DNA of 35,480 nucleotides from a virus (IMGVR_UViG_3300025887_000072:1-35480); one strand, 5' to 3'; counted from the first letter of the stretch, positions 1 through 6,483 are shown. The notes: a model not told the origin generated them from the letters alone. Translations and numbers: made by a program.

Positions 1-571
1 CAATGCAACCCCAATCGAACGAGGTGATCAAACGACAACCGTGTCCCGCTGGGGCTTCTATATAAATGACGGGGAGGTCAAACCATACATAAATACCAGC
101 ATTTTGACTGGTGCGCCGGTCATGGTCGATCAGTGGGCGCTTTACGCAATGGCTCGGCGCAGTGGTGTTTTAGAGGTTTACTCCAACGGGGTTCTTAGAA
201 ATTCAATCGCGGCGACAGGGGATGTTTCAAGCACCCCACGTAGCTTGCATATTGGTGCCCGCTCTGCGGGTGCCAATCACACAACTGGTGAACTGGCTCT
301 GATCCGCATAAGCGCCAACGCGCCAACAGCCGAACAGATGACCAAAATCTTTGAAGACGAACGCATGTTGTTCCAGCCTGGGGCGCAATGCACCCTCTTC
401 GGCACGTCTGACGGTGTGACGGACTTAGCCCGCGATAAGCAAACCAATCTCTTGCACGTAGGGACAGTCCAAGGGCGCAGCGTCTTCGACGGGCTGCAAC
501 GTATCGACAACACAACAACAGCCGTAGGGACCGCAATCAGCGCGGTCAGCGGCATGGTAGCAGAGGACTGA
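1..571 (+). CDS. Tail fibre-like protein, C-terminal part (5' end cut by window)
   Basis: The frame is open from base 2 of the window, so the true start lies outside; a GTG at 41 is only an internal possibility. About 189 residues are visible. The first ~110 (GVLEVYSNGVLRN, then LHIGARSAG, then GELALIRISANAPT) look like the second half of a concanavalin-A/LamG-type beta sandwich, a fold common in phage receptor-binding proteins. The last ~70 residues (FEDERMLFQPGAQC onward) resemble the segment that follows such domains in tail fibres. Four small genes follow with almost no gap. Likely an adhesion or tail-fibre protein; the family is inferred from pattern only. Confidence 0.6.
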   Translation, partial: NATPIERGDQTTTVSRWGFYINDGEVKPYINTSILTGAPVMVDQWALYAMARRSGVLEVYSNGVLRNSIAATGDVSSTPRSLHIGARSAGANHTTGELALIRISANAPTAEQMTKIFEDERMLFQPGAQCTLFGTSDGVTDLARDKQTNLLHVGTVQGRSVFDGLQRIDNTTTAVGTAISAVSGMVAED

Positions 572-575
572 ACCA

Positions 576-869
576 ATGCCAGTTAACATCACCAAACCCG
601 CCCTGAACCTGCGTGAATTACTGGCAAAGGTTGCCGGTATGAAGCCAGCCCCACGGGAAATCACATTCTTCTTTGGAGGGGATAGCGCCAACACGGCGTT
701 CCCTCTTCCGCGAGGATGGAAAGCGAAGAACGTCTTTGTGGATGGTGCGATTTACCGCCCTGGCGCTTCCGAAGATTACACCGTCACGTATGACGGTTTC
801 ATTCACACCGTTTCGATGGCAGTGGCGCCAGCCTTTGTCGACGTAGCGATCATCGCGGAGACTGTATAA
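576..869 (+). CDS. Small phage protein, probably tail-associated
   Basis: 97 residues, family not recognised. The chain is beta-rich with alternating hydrophobic residues (FFFGGDSANTAFPLPRGW, then VFVDGAIYRPGASEDYTVTYDG). Such motifs are frequent in small proteins that accompany phage tail fibres. A GAGGA ribosome-binding site for the ATG lies in the last codons of the preceding gene, and the stop shares one base with the next start (TAATG), so it belongs to the tail-end operon. A tail-fibre accessory role is inferred from position only. Confidence 0.55.
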   Translation: MPVNITKPALNLRELLAKVAGMKPAPREITFFFGGDSANTAFPLPRGWKAKNVFVDGAIYRPGASEDYTVTYDGFIHTVSMAVAPAFVDVAIIAETV

Positions 870-1390
870 TGACTGTGTTTCTCACACCCGGCGACAAGCC
901 CATGTCTTACCGGCAGGCTATCAAGCGCGGCCTGCGCCACTTCAATTCGGAGAAGGCGCAATGGGTGCGCGAGACGGGCATCGTAATGGCTGACCCTGAT
1001 TATATGGCGTGGGCTGCGCAGTGGCTGACCGACAACCAGCAGAATGAGCAGATCAACCTGTTCAACCATGGCCTTGCAAATTACCGGAAAGCCTTGACCC
1101 GTTTGGTTCAATATGAGGTCTCGGTTGGCCGTGACGAGGTTACGGAGCAACTGGAAACTGGTGAGTTCGATGAAGCCACAGGAGACCCAATCACTGAGAC
1201 CGTGATTGTTGTGTCTGCGGTCGAGGCGTTGGACGCCACAGTCGAGCAGAATATCATCGATGAGGCGACAGGAGAGGTCACAGGCACCGAGACTGTGCCA
1301 AACCCGTTGATCGTCGCTGATGAGGCCGAGCGTGCGGCCGCACAGGTGGTGATCGACAACACCCCAGCATCAGTGAAGGGGTTTGGTTAA
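869..1390 (+). CDS. Conserved-looking phage protein, unknown function
   Basis: 173 residues. The N-terminal half is helical and basic/aromatic (YRQAIKRGLRHFNSEKAQWV, then YMAWAAQWLTDNQQNEQINLFNHGLANYRKAL). The C-terminal half is acidic and Thr/Val-rich with repeated TGE/DEATGE turns. Start and stop both overlap neighbouring genes by one base. Size, two-part build and position after a tail-fibre gene recall tail-fibre assembly or XkdW-like proteins, but no diagnostic motif is visible. Confidence 0.5.
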   Translation: MTVFLTPGDKPMSYRQAIKRGLRHFNSEKAQWVRETGIVMADPDYMAWAAQWLTDNQQNEQINLFNHGLANYRKALTRLVQYEVSVGRDEVTEQLETGEFDEATGDPITETVIVVSAVEALDATVEQNIIDEATGEVTGTETVPNPLIVADEAERAAAQVVIDNTPASVKGFG

Positions 1391-1647
1391 TGTTCCAACG
1401 TCTAAGAATGATCGGAAGTGCGGTCTCTCAGCTGGGGAACGTGGTCACGGCGTTTGATCTGAATGACACAGGCGCGAATGAGAGCATCAGCGCGCGCATG
1501 CACAGGCAGGGTCATGGTTTCAGGGAGTGGTTGATCAATTCCATTCTGTTCGATGACCAGCACTGCGAAAACGCGCACCAAACTGACATCGATGACGCAA
1601 TGTCATTGTTGGATGAGGTCGCAAAGGGAAAGGGGTTTGACAGATGA
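1390..1647 (+). CDS. Hypothetical small protein before the peptidase-like gene
   Basis: 85 residues, not recognised. It has a helical N-terminus (MFQRLRMIGSAVSQLG), a central RMHRQGHGFREWLINSILF segment and a short Cys/His stretch (DDQHCENAHQTDI). The start overlaps the previous stop by one base and the stop overlaps the next start by four (ATGA type). It is translationally coupled to the transglutaminase-like gene and may act with it. Confidence 0.5.
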   Translation: MFQRLRMIGSAVSQLGNVVTAFDLNDTGANESISARMHRQGHGFREWLINSILFDDQHCENAHQTDIDDAMSLLDEVAKGKGFDR

Positions 1648-2024
1648 AAAACTCACCTATGCTCGATAAGTTTCTGGCGAACTTTGACTATGAGCCTGAC
1701 GGGTGGCTGGATAGCTGGAATGTCCTGTCAATCGAAGATGATGAAGCAGGGGATTGCGACGATCACGCCGCCACAACCGCTTATATCGTCTCAGGTGGAT
1801 GGCTGATGTTCTGGGTGAACGTCTGCCTGTTCCGCATGAAGTTTCTGCGCGTCCTTACTGGTGGCGGCGTCACCCATATCATCCTGAAATACAAAGGCCG
1901 GTACATCGACAACATCACGGGCGAATGGCGTTACGACCACGCCTACAAGCCCATATTCCCGTGGATCATTCTTCCGCCCATCGTGGCGTGGAAGCTGTTT
2001 CTCGGTAAAATCGTGAGGGCATAG
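1644..2024 (+). CDS. Predicted transglutaminase-like cysteine peptidase with membrane segment
   Basis: 126 residues. It carries the Cys-His-Asp arrangement of the transglutaminase-like/papain superfamily: Cys38 in GDCDDHA, His78 in THIILKYKG, and Asp89 in GRYIDNITGEW, with the usual hydrophobic strand before the His. The C-terminus (FPWIILPPIVAWKLFLG) is hydrophobic enough to insert in or lie on a membrane. It sits between tail genes and the lysis cassette. Alphaproteobacterial phages often carry similar small peptidase-like proteins there; a role in virion maturation or peptidoglycan remodelling is inference. The triad assignment is by eye. Confidence 0.55.
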   Translation: MKNSPMLDKFLANFDYEPDGWLDSWNVLSIEDDEAGDCDDHAATTAYIVSGGWLMFWVNVCLFRMKFLRVLTGGGVTHIILKYKGRYIDNITGEWRYDHAYKPIFPWIILPPIVAWKLFLGKIVRA

Positions 2025-2026
2025 CA

Positions 2027-2254
2027 ATGGATTGGGCAGTCATATTTGAAGCGTTGGGAGGGGGGCCAGGCGCAATGATGATCGTGGCCTCTTCTTGGTT
2101 TGCGTACAACCAGATGAAGAAGGCTGACGCGCTCACCTCGATCCTCATGGAACGCAAAGACGAAGACATCCGCGCCTCTGAACGTAGGGAGATAGCTGTC
2201 CAGCAATCTTTGCAGGCCGTAATGCGCGTGATCGAACGGGGCAGGGAGTTATGA
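2027..2254 (+). CDS. Small single-span membrane protein, holin-associated candidate
   Basis: 75 residues with a short hydrophobic segment at about 8-27 (GGGPGAMMIVASSWFAYNQM) followed by a long charged amphipathic helix (KADALTSILMERKDEDIRASERREIAVQQSLQ). One span plus a cytoplasmic coiled helix is typical of small holin accessory or XhlA-like proteins. It starts two bases after the preceding stop and its own stop overlaps the next ATG. Its role in lysis is inferred from fold type and place. Confidence 0.55.
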   Translation: MDWAVIFEALGGGPGAMMIVASSWFAYNQMKKADALTSILMERKDEDIRASERREIAVQQSLQAVMRVIERGREL

Positions 2255-2418
2255 TTATGCAGTTTTTCGCTAAGAAAGTGACCATCGAGACCATCAAGCA
2301 GGCCGAAAGGGAACGGTCATCGAGAGTCAAAGAGAATTCGGAGCGCACAGCCGCCTTACAATCGGCGCTTCAAAAGGCGCTTTCAGAACTCATGCCGGAG
2401 ACAAAGAACCGTGATTGA
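2251..2418 (+). CDS. Small charged helical protein of the lysis operon
   Basis: 55 codons, M-I-M-Q-F-F-A-K-K start, then a strongly charged helix (IKQAERERSSRVKENSERTA) and a Leu-rich tail. ATG at 2251 overlaps the previous TGA (ATGA), and the last eight bases overlap the GTG start of the next membrane protein. It is too short for most gene callers, but the coupling on both sides supports it. Function unknown; possibly a holin regulator or structural linker, with no evidence beyond position. Confidence 0.45.
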   Translation: MIMQFFAKKVTIETIKQAERERSSRVKENSERTAALQSALQKALSELMPETKNRD

Positions 2419-2794
2419 ATTTTTCTTACAGCCCAACATCATCACCGGACTGCCCGCGATGGCATTGGCCCTCCTGATTATGGTTGCGTTCCGCAGCTAC
2501 GCCTTAACTTGGAATGATCGCGCCGTCGCGCACCTTGGCGCGGCACTCTTCTGGCTGTCCACAAGATCCCTTGGCCGGTCTGTGTGGTGGGACGTGTTCC
2601 ACGGGTTTGACTTTGGCAATCCATCGAACTGGATATGGAACCTGATCGGCATCTACGCCTGTTACCACGCTCTGCATGGTTTCCGCATGCTGATCCCAGC
2701 AAGGGAGCGTGACAAATTCAACATTATAACCGTGGCATTCTATCCAAGAGAGTTTCGCGTCTACCTATTCCGCAACAAAGGGGAAAACAAATGA
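2411..2794 (+). CDS. Multi-span membrane protein, holin candidate
   Basis: 127 residues, GTG start. Hydrophobic stretches at about 9-26 (IITGLPAMALALLIMVAF), 41-54 (HLGAALFWLSTRS, weaker) and 72-91 (WIWNLIGIYACYHALHGF) suggest two or three membrane spans, followed by a basic C-terminal tail (PREFRVYLFRNKGENK). It lies directly upstream of the amidase endolysin, whose ATG overlaps its stop. That is the classic holin position. Holins share little sequence, so the call rests on topology and context. Confidence 0.55.
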   Translation: MIEFFLQPNIITGLPAMALALLIMVAFRSYALTWNDRAVAHLGAALFWLSTRSLGRSVWWDVFHGFDFGNPSNWIWNLIGIYACYHALHGFRMLIPARERDKFNIITVAFYPREFRVYLFRNKGENK

Positions 2795-3345
2795 AGCGTA
2801 TTGCAATCGTAATCGGCCACAATTCAAAGGCTCAAGGTGCAATCCGCGTCTTGGATGGCCGCACAGAGTTTGATTGGAACGGCGAATTGGCCGAACTTAT
2901 CCAAGCACATGACCCGGACAGCATCCGTGTTTTCCGCCGTGAACGTGGTGGCGGGTACAGTGCAGAGATTGACCGCGTTTATGCGCAGGTTGACGCATGG
3001 GGCGCTGATGTGTCCATCGAACTGCACTTCAACGGCAGCGTGAACCCCAAGGCAAACGGTGGCGAAACCCTGTCGAGCGGCTCAAAGGGGTCTCTGGCTC
3101 TGGCGAAAGAAGTCCGTGAGCGTGTGTCCAAGGCTCTTGGGAACGCGGATCGCGGGGTTAAAACGCTGGGACGCAAGGATCGTGGGGGCCGTTCGCTCTG
3201 GCAAGGGAAGGCACCTGCCATCCTGACAGAGCCTTACTTTGGGTCCAACGCCGCAGAATGCCTCACAGCACAGATGAACATGGATGAATTGGCCGAAGCC
3301 TACTACCGCGGTGCATATGCATTCCTGTCTCCGGTGCCCGCGTGA
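2791..3345 (+). CDS. N-acetylmuramoyl-L-alanine amidase endolysin (Amidase_3 type)
   Basis: 184 residues, probably the phage lysin, which would cut the amide bond between MurNAc and the stem peptide. The zinc amidase_3 pattern is complete: His10 (IVIGHNS), Glu26, His79 (SIELHFNG) and catalytic Glu147 (PAILTEPYFGSN). A single catalytic domain fills the whole chain, with no signal peptide or wall-binding domain, so export must depend on a holin. ATG overlaps the preceding membrane-protein stop by four bases, and its end overlaps the Rz start by four. Chain length fits the family. Confidence 0.9.
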   Translation: MKRIAIVIGHNSKAQGAIRVLDGRTEFDWNGELAELIQAHDPDSIRVFRRERGGGYSAEIDRVYAQVDAWGADVSIELHFNGSVNPKANGGETLSSGSKGSLALAKEVRERVSKALGNADRGVKTLGRKDRGGRSLWQGKAPAILTEPYFGSNAAECLTAQMNMDELAEAYYRGAYAFLSPVPA

Positions 3346-3788
3346 ACCGCCTGACGATCATACTGGCGGCAATCGTCGTATCGGGCGGGATGTTCTGGGC
3401 TGGCCAAGGGATTGGCTACGCTAAGGGCTACGCCGCGTCACAGGCGGCGCACGTTGCCGCCTTGGCGGTTGCCGAACGTGAGAACGCTGAAACACAGAAA
3501 GCCCTCATACGGGGCGTAGAGAAGGTGGCAGAAGATGCTGAACAAGAACGTAATGCGGTGGAAGTCCGCTTGGTTGCCGCTGGCGATGCTGTTGAGCGGT
3601 TGCGGCAGTCAGTACGTGACGCCGACGCCCGTGCAGATACCGGCACCGCCGCCGTCTCTGATGCAGCCGGTGCAAGGGCCCTACTTGCCAGTTGCGCAGC
3701 GCGATATAGAGACATGGCAAGCCACGCTGACCGCCTCCGTGCCACTGTCATAGGTCTGCAAAATTATGCGATTGAGGTCTCTCAATAG
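3342..3788 (+). CDS. Rz: Rz-type i-spanin (inner-membrane spanin)
   Basis: 148 residues. One N-terminal membrane anchor (about 4-23, LTIILAAIVVSGGMFWAGQG) is followed by a long periplasmic alpha-helical region rich in Ala/Glu/Arg (AVAERENAETQKALIRG and onward) and a C-terminal CAARYRDMASHADRL segment. This is the layout of Rz-like i-spanins, which fuse inner and outer membranes in the last lysis step. It overlaps the amidase stop and carries an Rz1 reading frame inside it, which strongly supports the call. It is the last gene before attP. Confidence 0.82.
   Translation: MNRLTIILAAIVVSGGMFWAGQGIGYAKGYAASQAAHVAALAVAERENAETQKALIRGVEKVAEDAEQERNAVEVRLVAAGDAVERLRQSVRDADARADTGTAAVSDAAGARALLASCAARYRDMASHADRLRATVIGLQNYAIEVSQ
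3535..3753 (+). CDS. Rz1: Rz1-type o-spanin lipoprotein, embedded in Rz
   Basis: 72 residues in a different forward frame, wholly inside Rz. It shows a short basic/hydrophobic signal (NVMRWKSAWLPLAMLLSGC) with a clear lipobox LLSGC at about 19-23, then a proline-rich mature part (TPTPVQIPAPPPS). These are the hallmarks of Rz1 outer-membrane lipoproteins that pair with Rz through the periplasm. A GAAGG about nine bases upstream supports ATG 3535; ATG 3553 is an alternative that would give a shorter signal. Nested Rz/Rz1 genes are known from lambda. Confidence 0.8.
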   Translation: MLNKNVMRWKSAWLPLAMLLSGCGSQYVTPTPVQIPAPPPSLMQPVQGPYLPVAQRDIETWQATLTASVPLS

Positions 3789-3971
3789 AGGCCCGATAGC
3801 TTGTGGCCATCGCCTGTATGTGGCAAAATTCAACAGTGAGCGGCGCCTGAATTTTTAACCAACGGTTATGAGTGACCGGACGTGCTAAATCCAAAATGCG
3901 CTAACATTTGTCTCCGGTGCCGCTCACACCAATCACCCTCATTTCCAGCAACCGGCATCGATGGCAAGTCC

Positions 3972-3993
3972 GTGTCCCGTTTGTGTCCCGTTT
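3972..3993 (+). repeat. Left arm repeats of attP: two tandem GTGTCCCGTTT units
   Basis: Two perfect 11-bp units GTGTCCCGTTT, head to tail. The same doubled unit recurs in the same orientation at 4176-4197 on the other side of the tRNA-derived core. Paired short direct repeats flanking a core are what arm-type binding sites of tyrosine integrases look like. The repeats are seen directly; integrase binding is inferred. Confidence 0.7.
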
Positions 3994-4074
3994 AACCGAA
4001 TTCAAACACCCCAAAACGGGCCGAAAACAAGAACAAAAGCGGAATTTACAACGAACAAAGCCCCTGTCACTGTT

Positions 4075-4119
4075 CTCCGAAGGCAGAGGTCACAGGTTCG
4101 AATCCTGTCGGGTGCGCCA
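4075..4119 (+). other. attP: attP core: 3' part of tRNA-Arg(CCG)
   Basis: The 45 bases equal a tRNA from its anticodon loop (CTCCGAA, anticodon CCG, Arg) through the T-arm (ACAGG-TTCGAAT-CCTGT), the acceptor strand CGGGTGC, the discriminator G and CCA. No matching 5' half (which should begin GCACCCG) lies upstream, and the bases before the loop do not complete the anticodon stem. It is therefore not a tRNA gene but the core through which the phage recombines with a host tRNA-Arg gene and restores its 3' end. Lysis genes lie on one side and the integrase on the other, so the site is attP, unintegrated. Confidence 0.88.
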
Positions 4120-4175
4120 AAATCACCATATAAATAAAGGGTTTAGAGATTTACGGGGAAGGTGCTTTTTTTGCT

Positions 4176-4197
4176 GTGTCCCGTTTGTGTCCCGTTT
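4176..4197 (+). repeat. Right arm repeats of attP: two tandem GTGTCCCGTTT units
   Basis: Identical to the doubled unit at 3972-3993 and in the same orientation, lying between the core and the integrase stop codon. The region 3789-4211 otherwise holds no convincing gene. A run of seven T at 4166-4172 precedes these repeats without a clear hairpin, so no terminator is called. Confidence 0.7.
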
Positions 4198-4211
4198 GGG
4201 CCGGAATCGGA

Positions 4212-5297
4212 TCACCTGCCGCGCTTATTGATCGCATCGATGGCGCTTTTCTGGTGGTCCGGTGAGTGGTGTCCGTAGACACGTTCGATGGTATCGACGC
4301 TGGTGCCGAAGTATCCGGCCACATCCCAGATCGATGCGCCCCCCTGCAAGGTCCACGTAATCGCGGTGTGCTTGAGCGTGTGTGGTGTCACATCGGACAG
4401 ATCCAGATCGATCCCGCGCGATTCCGCCAATATCTCGGCTTGGATCTTCGCGTTGGACCAGCCCTTTCTGATGTCACCGACACGGTTCCCCATGTGATCT
4501 TCAACGACAAAGCGCCGGCCCATCGCAACATGGCGACGTAGGCGGCACAAATATGAGTGAGGCAAGCGCGCCGGGGTCTGGCGTTTCGCGGTCATCCGCT
4601 TGCCTTGCGGCTTACGGTACAGGACGCCCGCGTCCGTATCGACATATCCACCATAGATCGATGGCGTGTCCAGACGCAGGCTTAGGATCGTCTGCTTCCT
4701 GCTTCCCGTGTAAAGCCCGCAGAGGATGAAGTGGGCGAGGTGACGGCCATCGATGCGCAGTGAGCGCGCGGCGCGCAGTAGGAATGCGGCCTCTTGGCGT
4801 GTCAGCCAGCGTTCGCGCGGGGCCGCTCGGGGCGGCAGAACCACGGCGGGCGCTGATGTCAGGTAGCCTTCTTTGAAGCAGTGGTTGATCGCGGCGCGCA
4901 ATGTTCCAAGTTCACGGCGGACTGTGCCTTCTGAAACGCCGCGTTCGCGCATGTATCGGCGGCATGTCTCGCCTCGGACAGTTGAGACAGGCTGATCCCG
5001 CCAAAACCTATCGAGCGCGTCTATGGCGTATCCTATGCGCTCTGGCGCGGCGACTGTCTGGGCATGTTCCTCGGCGTAGATAGCCAAGCACATGCTGATG
5101 CTCATTAGGTCCGGTGAAGCGGGACCAGTTGGGCGATGTTTTCGTTCGATGTGCGCGGCGAGGGCTTTTTCAGCTTCCGCGCGGCAATCTGTGCCGGTCG
5201 AAATTCGCGTTGATCCGTCTCGGATTTCCCAGAACGGCTTTCTGTCACCGCTTGGGGTTCTCCAGTGCAGCCTTGCGCCCTTTGTCCTACGCGGCAT
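4212..5297 (-). CDS. int: Tyrosine-recombinase integrase
   Basis: 361 residues, site-specific recombinase for the adjacent tRNA-Arg attP. The N-terminus (KGARLHWRTPSGDRKPFWEI, DGSTRISTG, AEKALAAHIERKHRP) matches integrases of alphaproteobacterial prophages. The catalytic domain shows the first Arg in LYTGSRKQTILSLRL, the box H306-T-L-K309-H, and the nucleophile Tyr341 in RVYGHHSPDH. The usual HxxR Arg is Lys here, and the later His/Trp position reads FGT; both look like features of this subfamily, not damage. The start is set by the conserved N-terminus although it overlaps the excisionase-like gene by 193 bases. The 3' end abuts attP. Confidence 0.92.
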   Translation of the reverse strand: MPRRTKGARLHWRTPSGDRKPFWEIRDGSTRISTGTDCRAEAEKALAAHIERKHRPTGPASPDLMSISMCLAIYAEEHAQTVAAPERIGYAIDALDRFWRDQPVSTVRGETCRRYMRERGVSEGTVRRELGTLRAAINHCFKEGYLTSAPAVVLPPRAAPRERWLTRQEAAFLLRAARSLRIDGRHLAHFILCGLYTGSRKQTILSLRLDTPSIYGGYVDTDAGVLYRKPQGKRMTAKRQTPARLPHSYLCRLRRHVAMGRRFVVEDHMGNRVGDIRKGWSNAKIQAEILAESRGIDLDLSDVTPHTLKHTAITWTLQGGASIWDVAGYFGTSVDTIERVYGHHSPDHQKSAIDAINKRGR

Positions 5298-5446
5298 TTT
5301 TCGACCAACTCCCCGATACGATCGCTTTCGATACGCAATGCGCGTCCCATGCGAATGATGAAGCCGTGTTCATGCGCGACAGTTCGCAGACTTGCAACTG
5401 GCACGTCAAGTATTTTGGCGGCTTCCTCGATGCGAAGTAGCTTCAT
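5105..5446 (-). CDS. xis: Excisionase-like helix-turn-helix protein
   Basis: 113 residues from ATG 5446, which overlaps the preceding stop as ATGA. The N-terminal ~45 residues (LLRIEEAAKILDVPVASLRT, then GFIIRMGRALRIESDRIGEL) form a MerR/HTH_17-type fold as in excisionases and small DNA-binding adaptors. The C-terminal part is basic and low-complexity (RPAQIAARKLKKPSPRTSNE). It overlaps the first 193 bases of the integrase, so the pair must be co-expressed. Directionality control of excision is the likely job. A longer in-frame start at 5515 would overlap the small upstream gene and lacks support. Confidence 0.62.
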   Translation of the reverse strand: MKLLRIEEAAKILDVPVASLRTVAHEHGFIIRMGRALRIESDRIGELVEKCRVGQRAQGCTGEPQAVTESRSGKSETDQREFRPAQIAARKLKKPSPRTSNENIAQLVPLHRT

Positions 5447-5583
5447 GTGATCACCGCCCAGATGACAATCCCCCACCAGATCGTGCCCGCAAGAACGATT
5501 GGGCTGATCCACCATCCGCTTGGGAAAAATCTGGTGGTCTTCTTGGCTTTCCGTATGCCAATAGCGTACTTTCTAGCGATCAT
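5443..5583 (-). CDS. Tiny membrane protein, 46 residues
   Basis: ATG 5583 overlaps the upstream TGA (ATGA) and its own TGA overlaps the excisionase-like ATG in the same way. The basic N-terminus (MIARKYAIGIRKAKKTTRFF) is followed by one hydrophobic span with several Trp (WWISPIVLAGTIWWGIVIW). The coupling on both ends and the clean single-span layout argue for a real gene. Function unknown; superinfection exclusion or a structural role would be guesses. Confidence 0.55.
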   Translation of the reverse strand: MIARKYAIGIRKAKKTTRFFPSGWWISPIVLAGTIWWGIVIWAVIT

Positions 5584-5747
5584 AATACCATTCCATTCAA
5601 TATGCTGATTGTGCGCGCCGCGATGCCTTCGAAAAGCATCCAGACGATGTAGGTCGACAAGGCCAAAGCCATGACGCCGTTGATGATCCAGATGCCGTGA
5701 CGGCTTACGAATGGGCCTTCTGGATTGGTTTTGTTGTTGCTTTTCAT
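5580..5747 (-). CDS. Tiny membrane protein, 55 residues
   Basis: Starts at ATG 5747, one base after the upstream stop. A polar N-terminus (MKSNNKTNPEGPFVSRHG) leads into one or two hydrophobic stretches (IWIINGVMALALSTYIVWML, then IAARTISILNGMVL). The ATGA overlap with the next tiny membrane gene suggests the two proteins are made together. Longer in-frame extensions upstream are low-complexity and run through the neighbouring gene, so they are rejected. Function unknown. Confidence 0.55.
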   Translation of the reverse strand: MKSNNKTNPEGPFVSRHGIWIINGVMALALSTYIVWMLFEGIAARTISILNGMVL

Positions 5748-5748
5748 G

Positions 5749-5991
5749 CTAATCGCCTCGCTGGGTGATGAATTCATAGTTGCCGACCCTGCGGCCATGC
5801 GCAGATCGGTCGATGGGGTCTGGATTGAGGCGGCGATCACGCGCGCTGGCCATCCGCTTGAGGTAATCCTGGCGCCCGCTTTCTTTTTGGTGCGCGATGT
5901 ACTCCGGGGTGCGGATCTCCGCGACGATGCCAGCAAGCCACTCTTTGTATTGAGCGGGATCGGATATGTCGTAGTGCGGGTTTCTTGCCAT
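5749..5991 (-). CDS. Hypothetical protein, 80 residues
   Basis: ATG 5991 is chosen (MARNPHYDISDPAQYKEWLA) because it lies one base after the upstream stop. The chain is soluble and charged with aromatic residues (TPEYIAHQKESGRQDYLKRM, then HGRRVGNYEFITQRGD). It sits in the chain of coupled genes of the leftward early operon. Family not recognised. Confidence 0.5.
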   Translation of the reverse strand: MARNPHYDISDPAQYKEWLAGIVAEIRTPEYIAHQKESGRQDYLKRMASARDRRLNPDPIDRSAHGRRVGNYEFITQRGD

Positions 5992-5992
5992 G

Positions 5993-6103
5993 CTACGCAC
6001 TCCGCTTCATGCGGGCGGGACACGTCCTGCCTTGGTTGCAGTTCCGAGTGCATCCCGTGCCGAATAGGCGTGCGGCCGCATTTTTGATTAGCTTGAGGAT
6101 CAT
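5993..6103 (-). CDS. Tiny cysteine-containing protein, 36 residues
   Basis: ATG 6103 overlaps the TGA of the HNH gene (ATGA); TAG at 5995-5993 is one base before the next gene's ATG. It has a basic amphipathic N-terminus (MILKLIKNAAARLF) and then a CTRNCNQGRTCPAR segment with three cysteines. Short phage proteins with a C-x3-C-x-QGR-x-C pattern occur in other phages, usually without known function. Support comes from the coupling on both sides and this motif. Confidence 0.45.
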   Translation of the reverse strand: MILKLIKNAAARLFGTGCTRNCNQGRTCPARMKRSA

Positions 6104-6483
6104 GTCGGGTTCCTCAAAACTGTGCGCCCATCGACGGTGCGCTTGTATTTACTGTCCTTGCTGCCCGCGATGGTCGCCTTCTTGGTTTCGATCCCAAGGT
6201 GCTTCTTGCGGACGCGTGCATCCTTCGCCTTGATCGCCACATCCTTCGCGGTCTTCTGGCGGTGCGCCTTGCGCAATGCTGGCTGCAAATTGCTTTCGCG
6301 GTTCTCCCCGCCGTTAGCGAGTGCTTGGGCGTGATCGCAGTCCCACTGGTCGCCCACATTGATCTTGCGGCCTGTCAGCGCGCAGATGCCCTTATGGGCC
6401 TCAAACACGCGCAGCTTGACGCGCGCCGGTATTGCGGTGTCTGGCGTCTTGCCAATCCATTCTGGCGTTGATCGTCCTGTCAT
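6100..6483 (-). CDS. HNH-family endonuclease-like protein
   Basis: 127 residues from ATG 6483, which overlaps the previous stop (ATGA). The central part (VFEAHKGICALTGRKI, DQWDCDHAQALANGGENRES, NLQPALRKAHRQKT) carries the HNH core Asp-His, Asn and His. The C-terminus is very basic (KDARVRKKHLGIETKKAT). Such small HNH proteins are common in phage early regions, where they may nick recombination or replication intermediates. It lies downstream of the Rad52-like annealing gene, in the recombination part of the operon. The second zinc-finger Cys pair of some HNH proteins is absent. Confidence 0.75.
   Translation of the reverse strand: MTGRSTPEWIGKTPDTAIPARVKLRVFEAHKGICALTGRKINVGDQWDCDHAQALANGGENRESNLQPALRKAHRQKTAKDVAIKAKDARVRKKHLGIETKKATIAGSKDSKYKRTVDGRTVLRNPT

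Noticed and set aside
3789-3971. Terminator after the lysis cassette
   Set aside because: Only weak, interrupted inverted repeats without a T-run were found; none is convincing.
4075-4119. tRNA gene
   Set aside because: Only the part from anticodon loop to CCA is present; the 5' half and the 5' side of the anticodon stem are missing. It is an attachment core.
3908-4231. Forward open frame across attP
   Set aside because: It runs through the tRNA-derived core and arm repeats, has no ribosome-binding site and no family resemblance.
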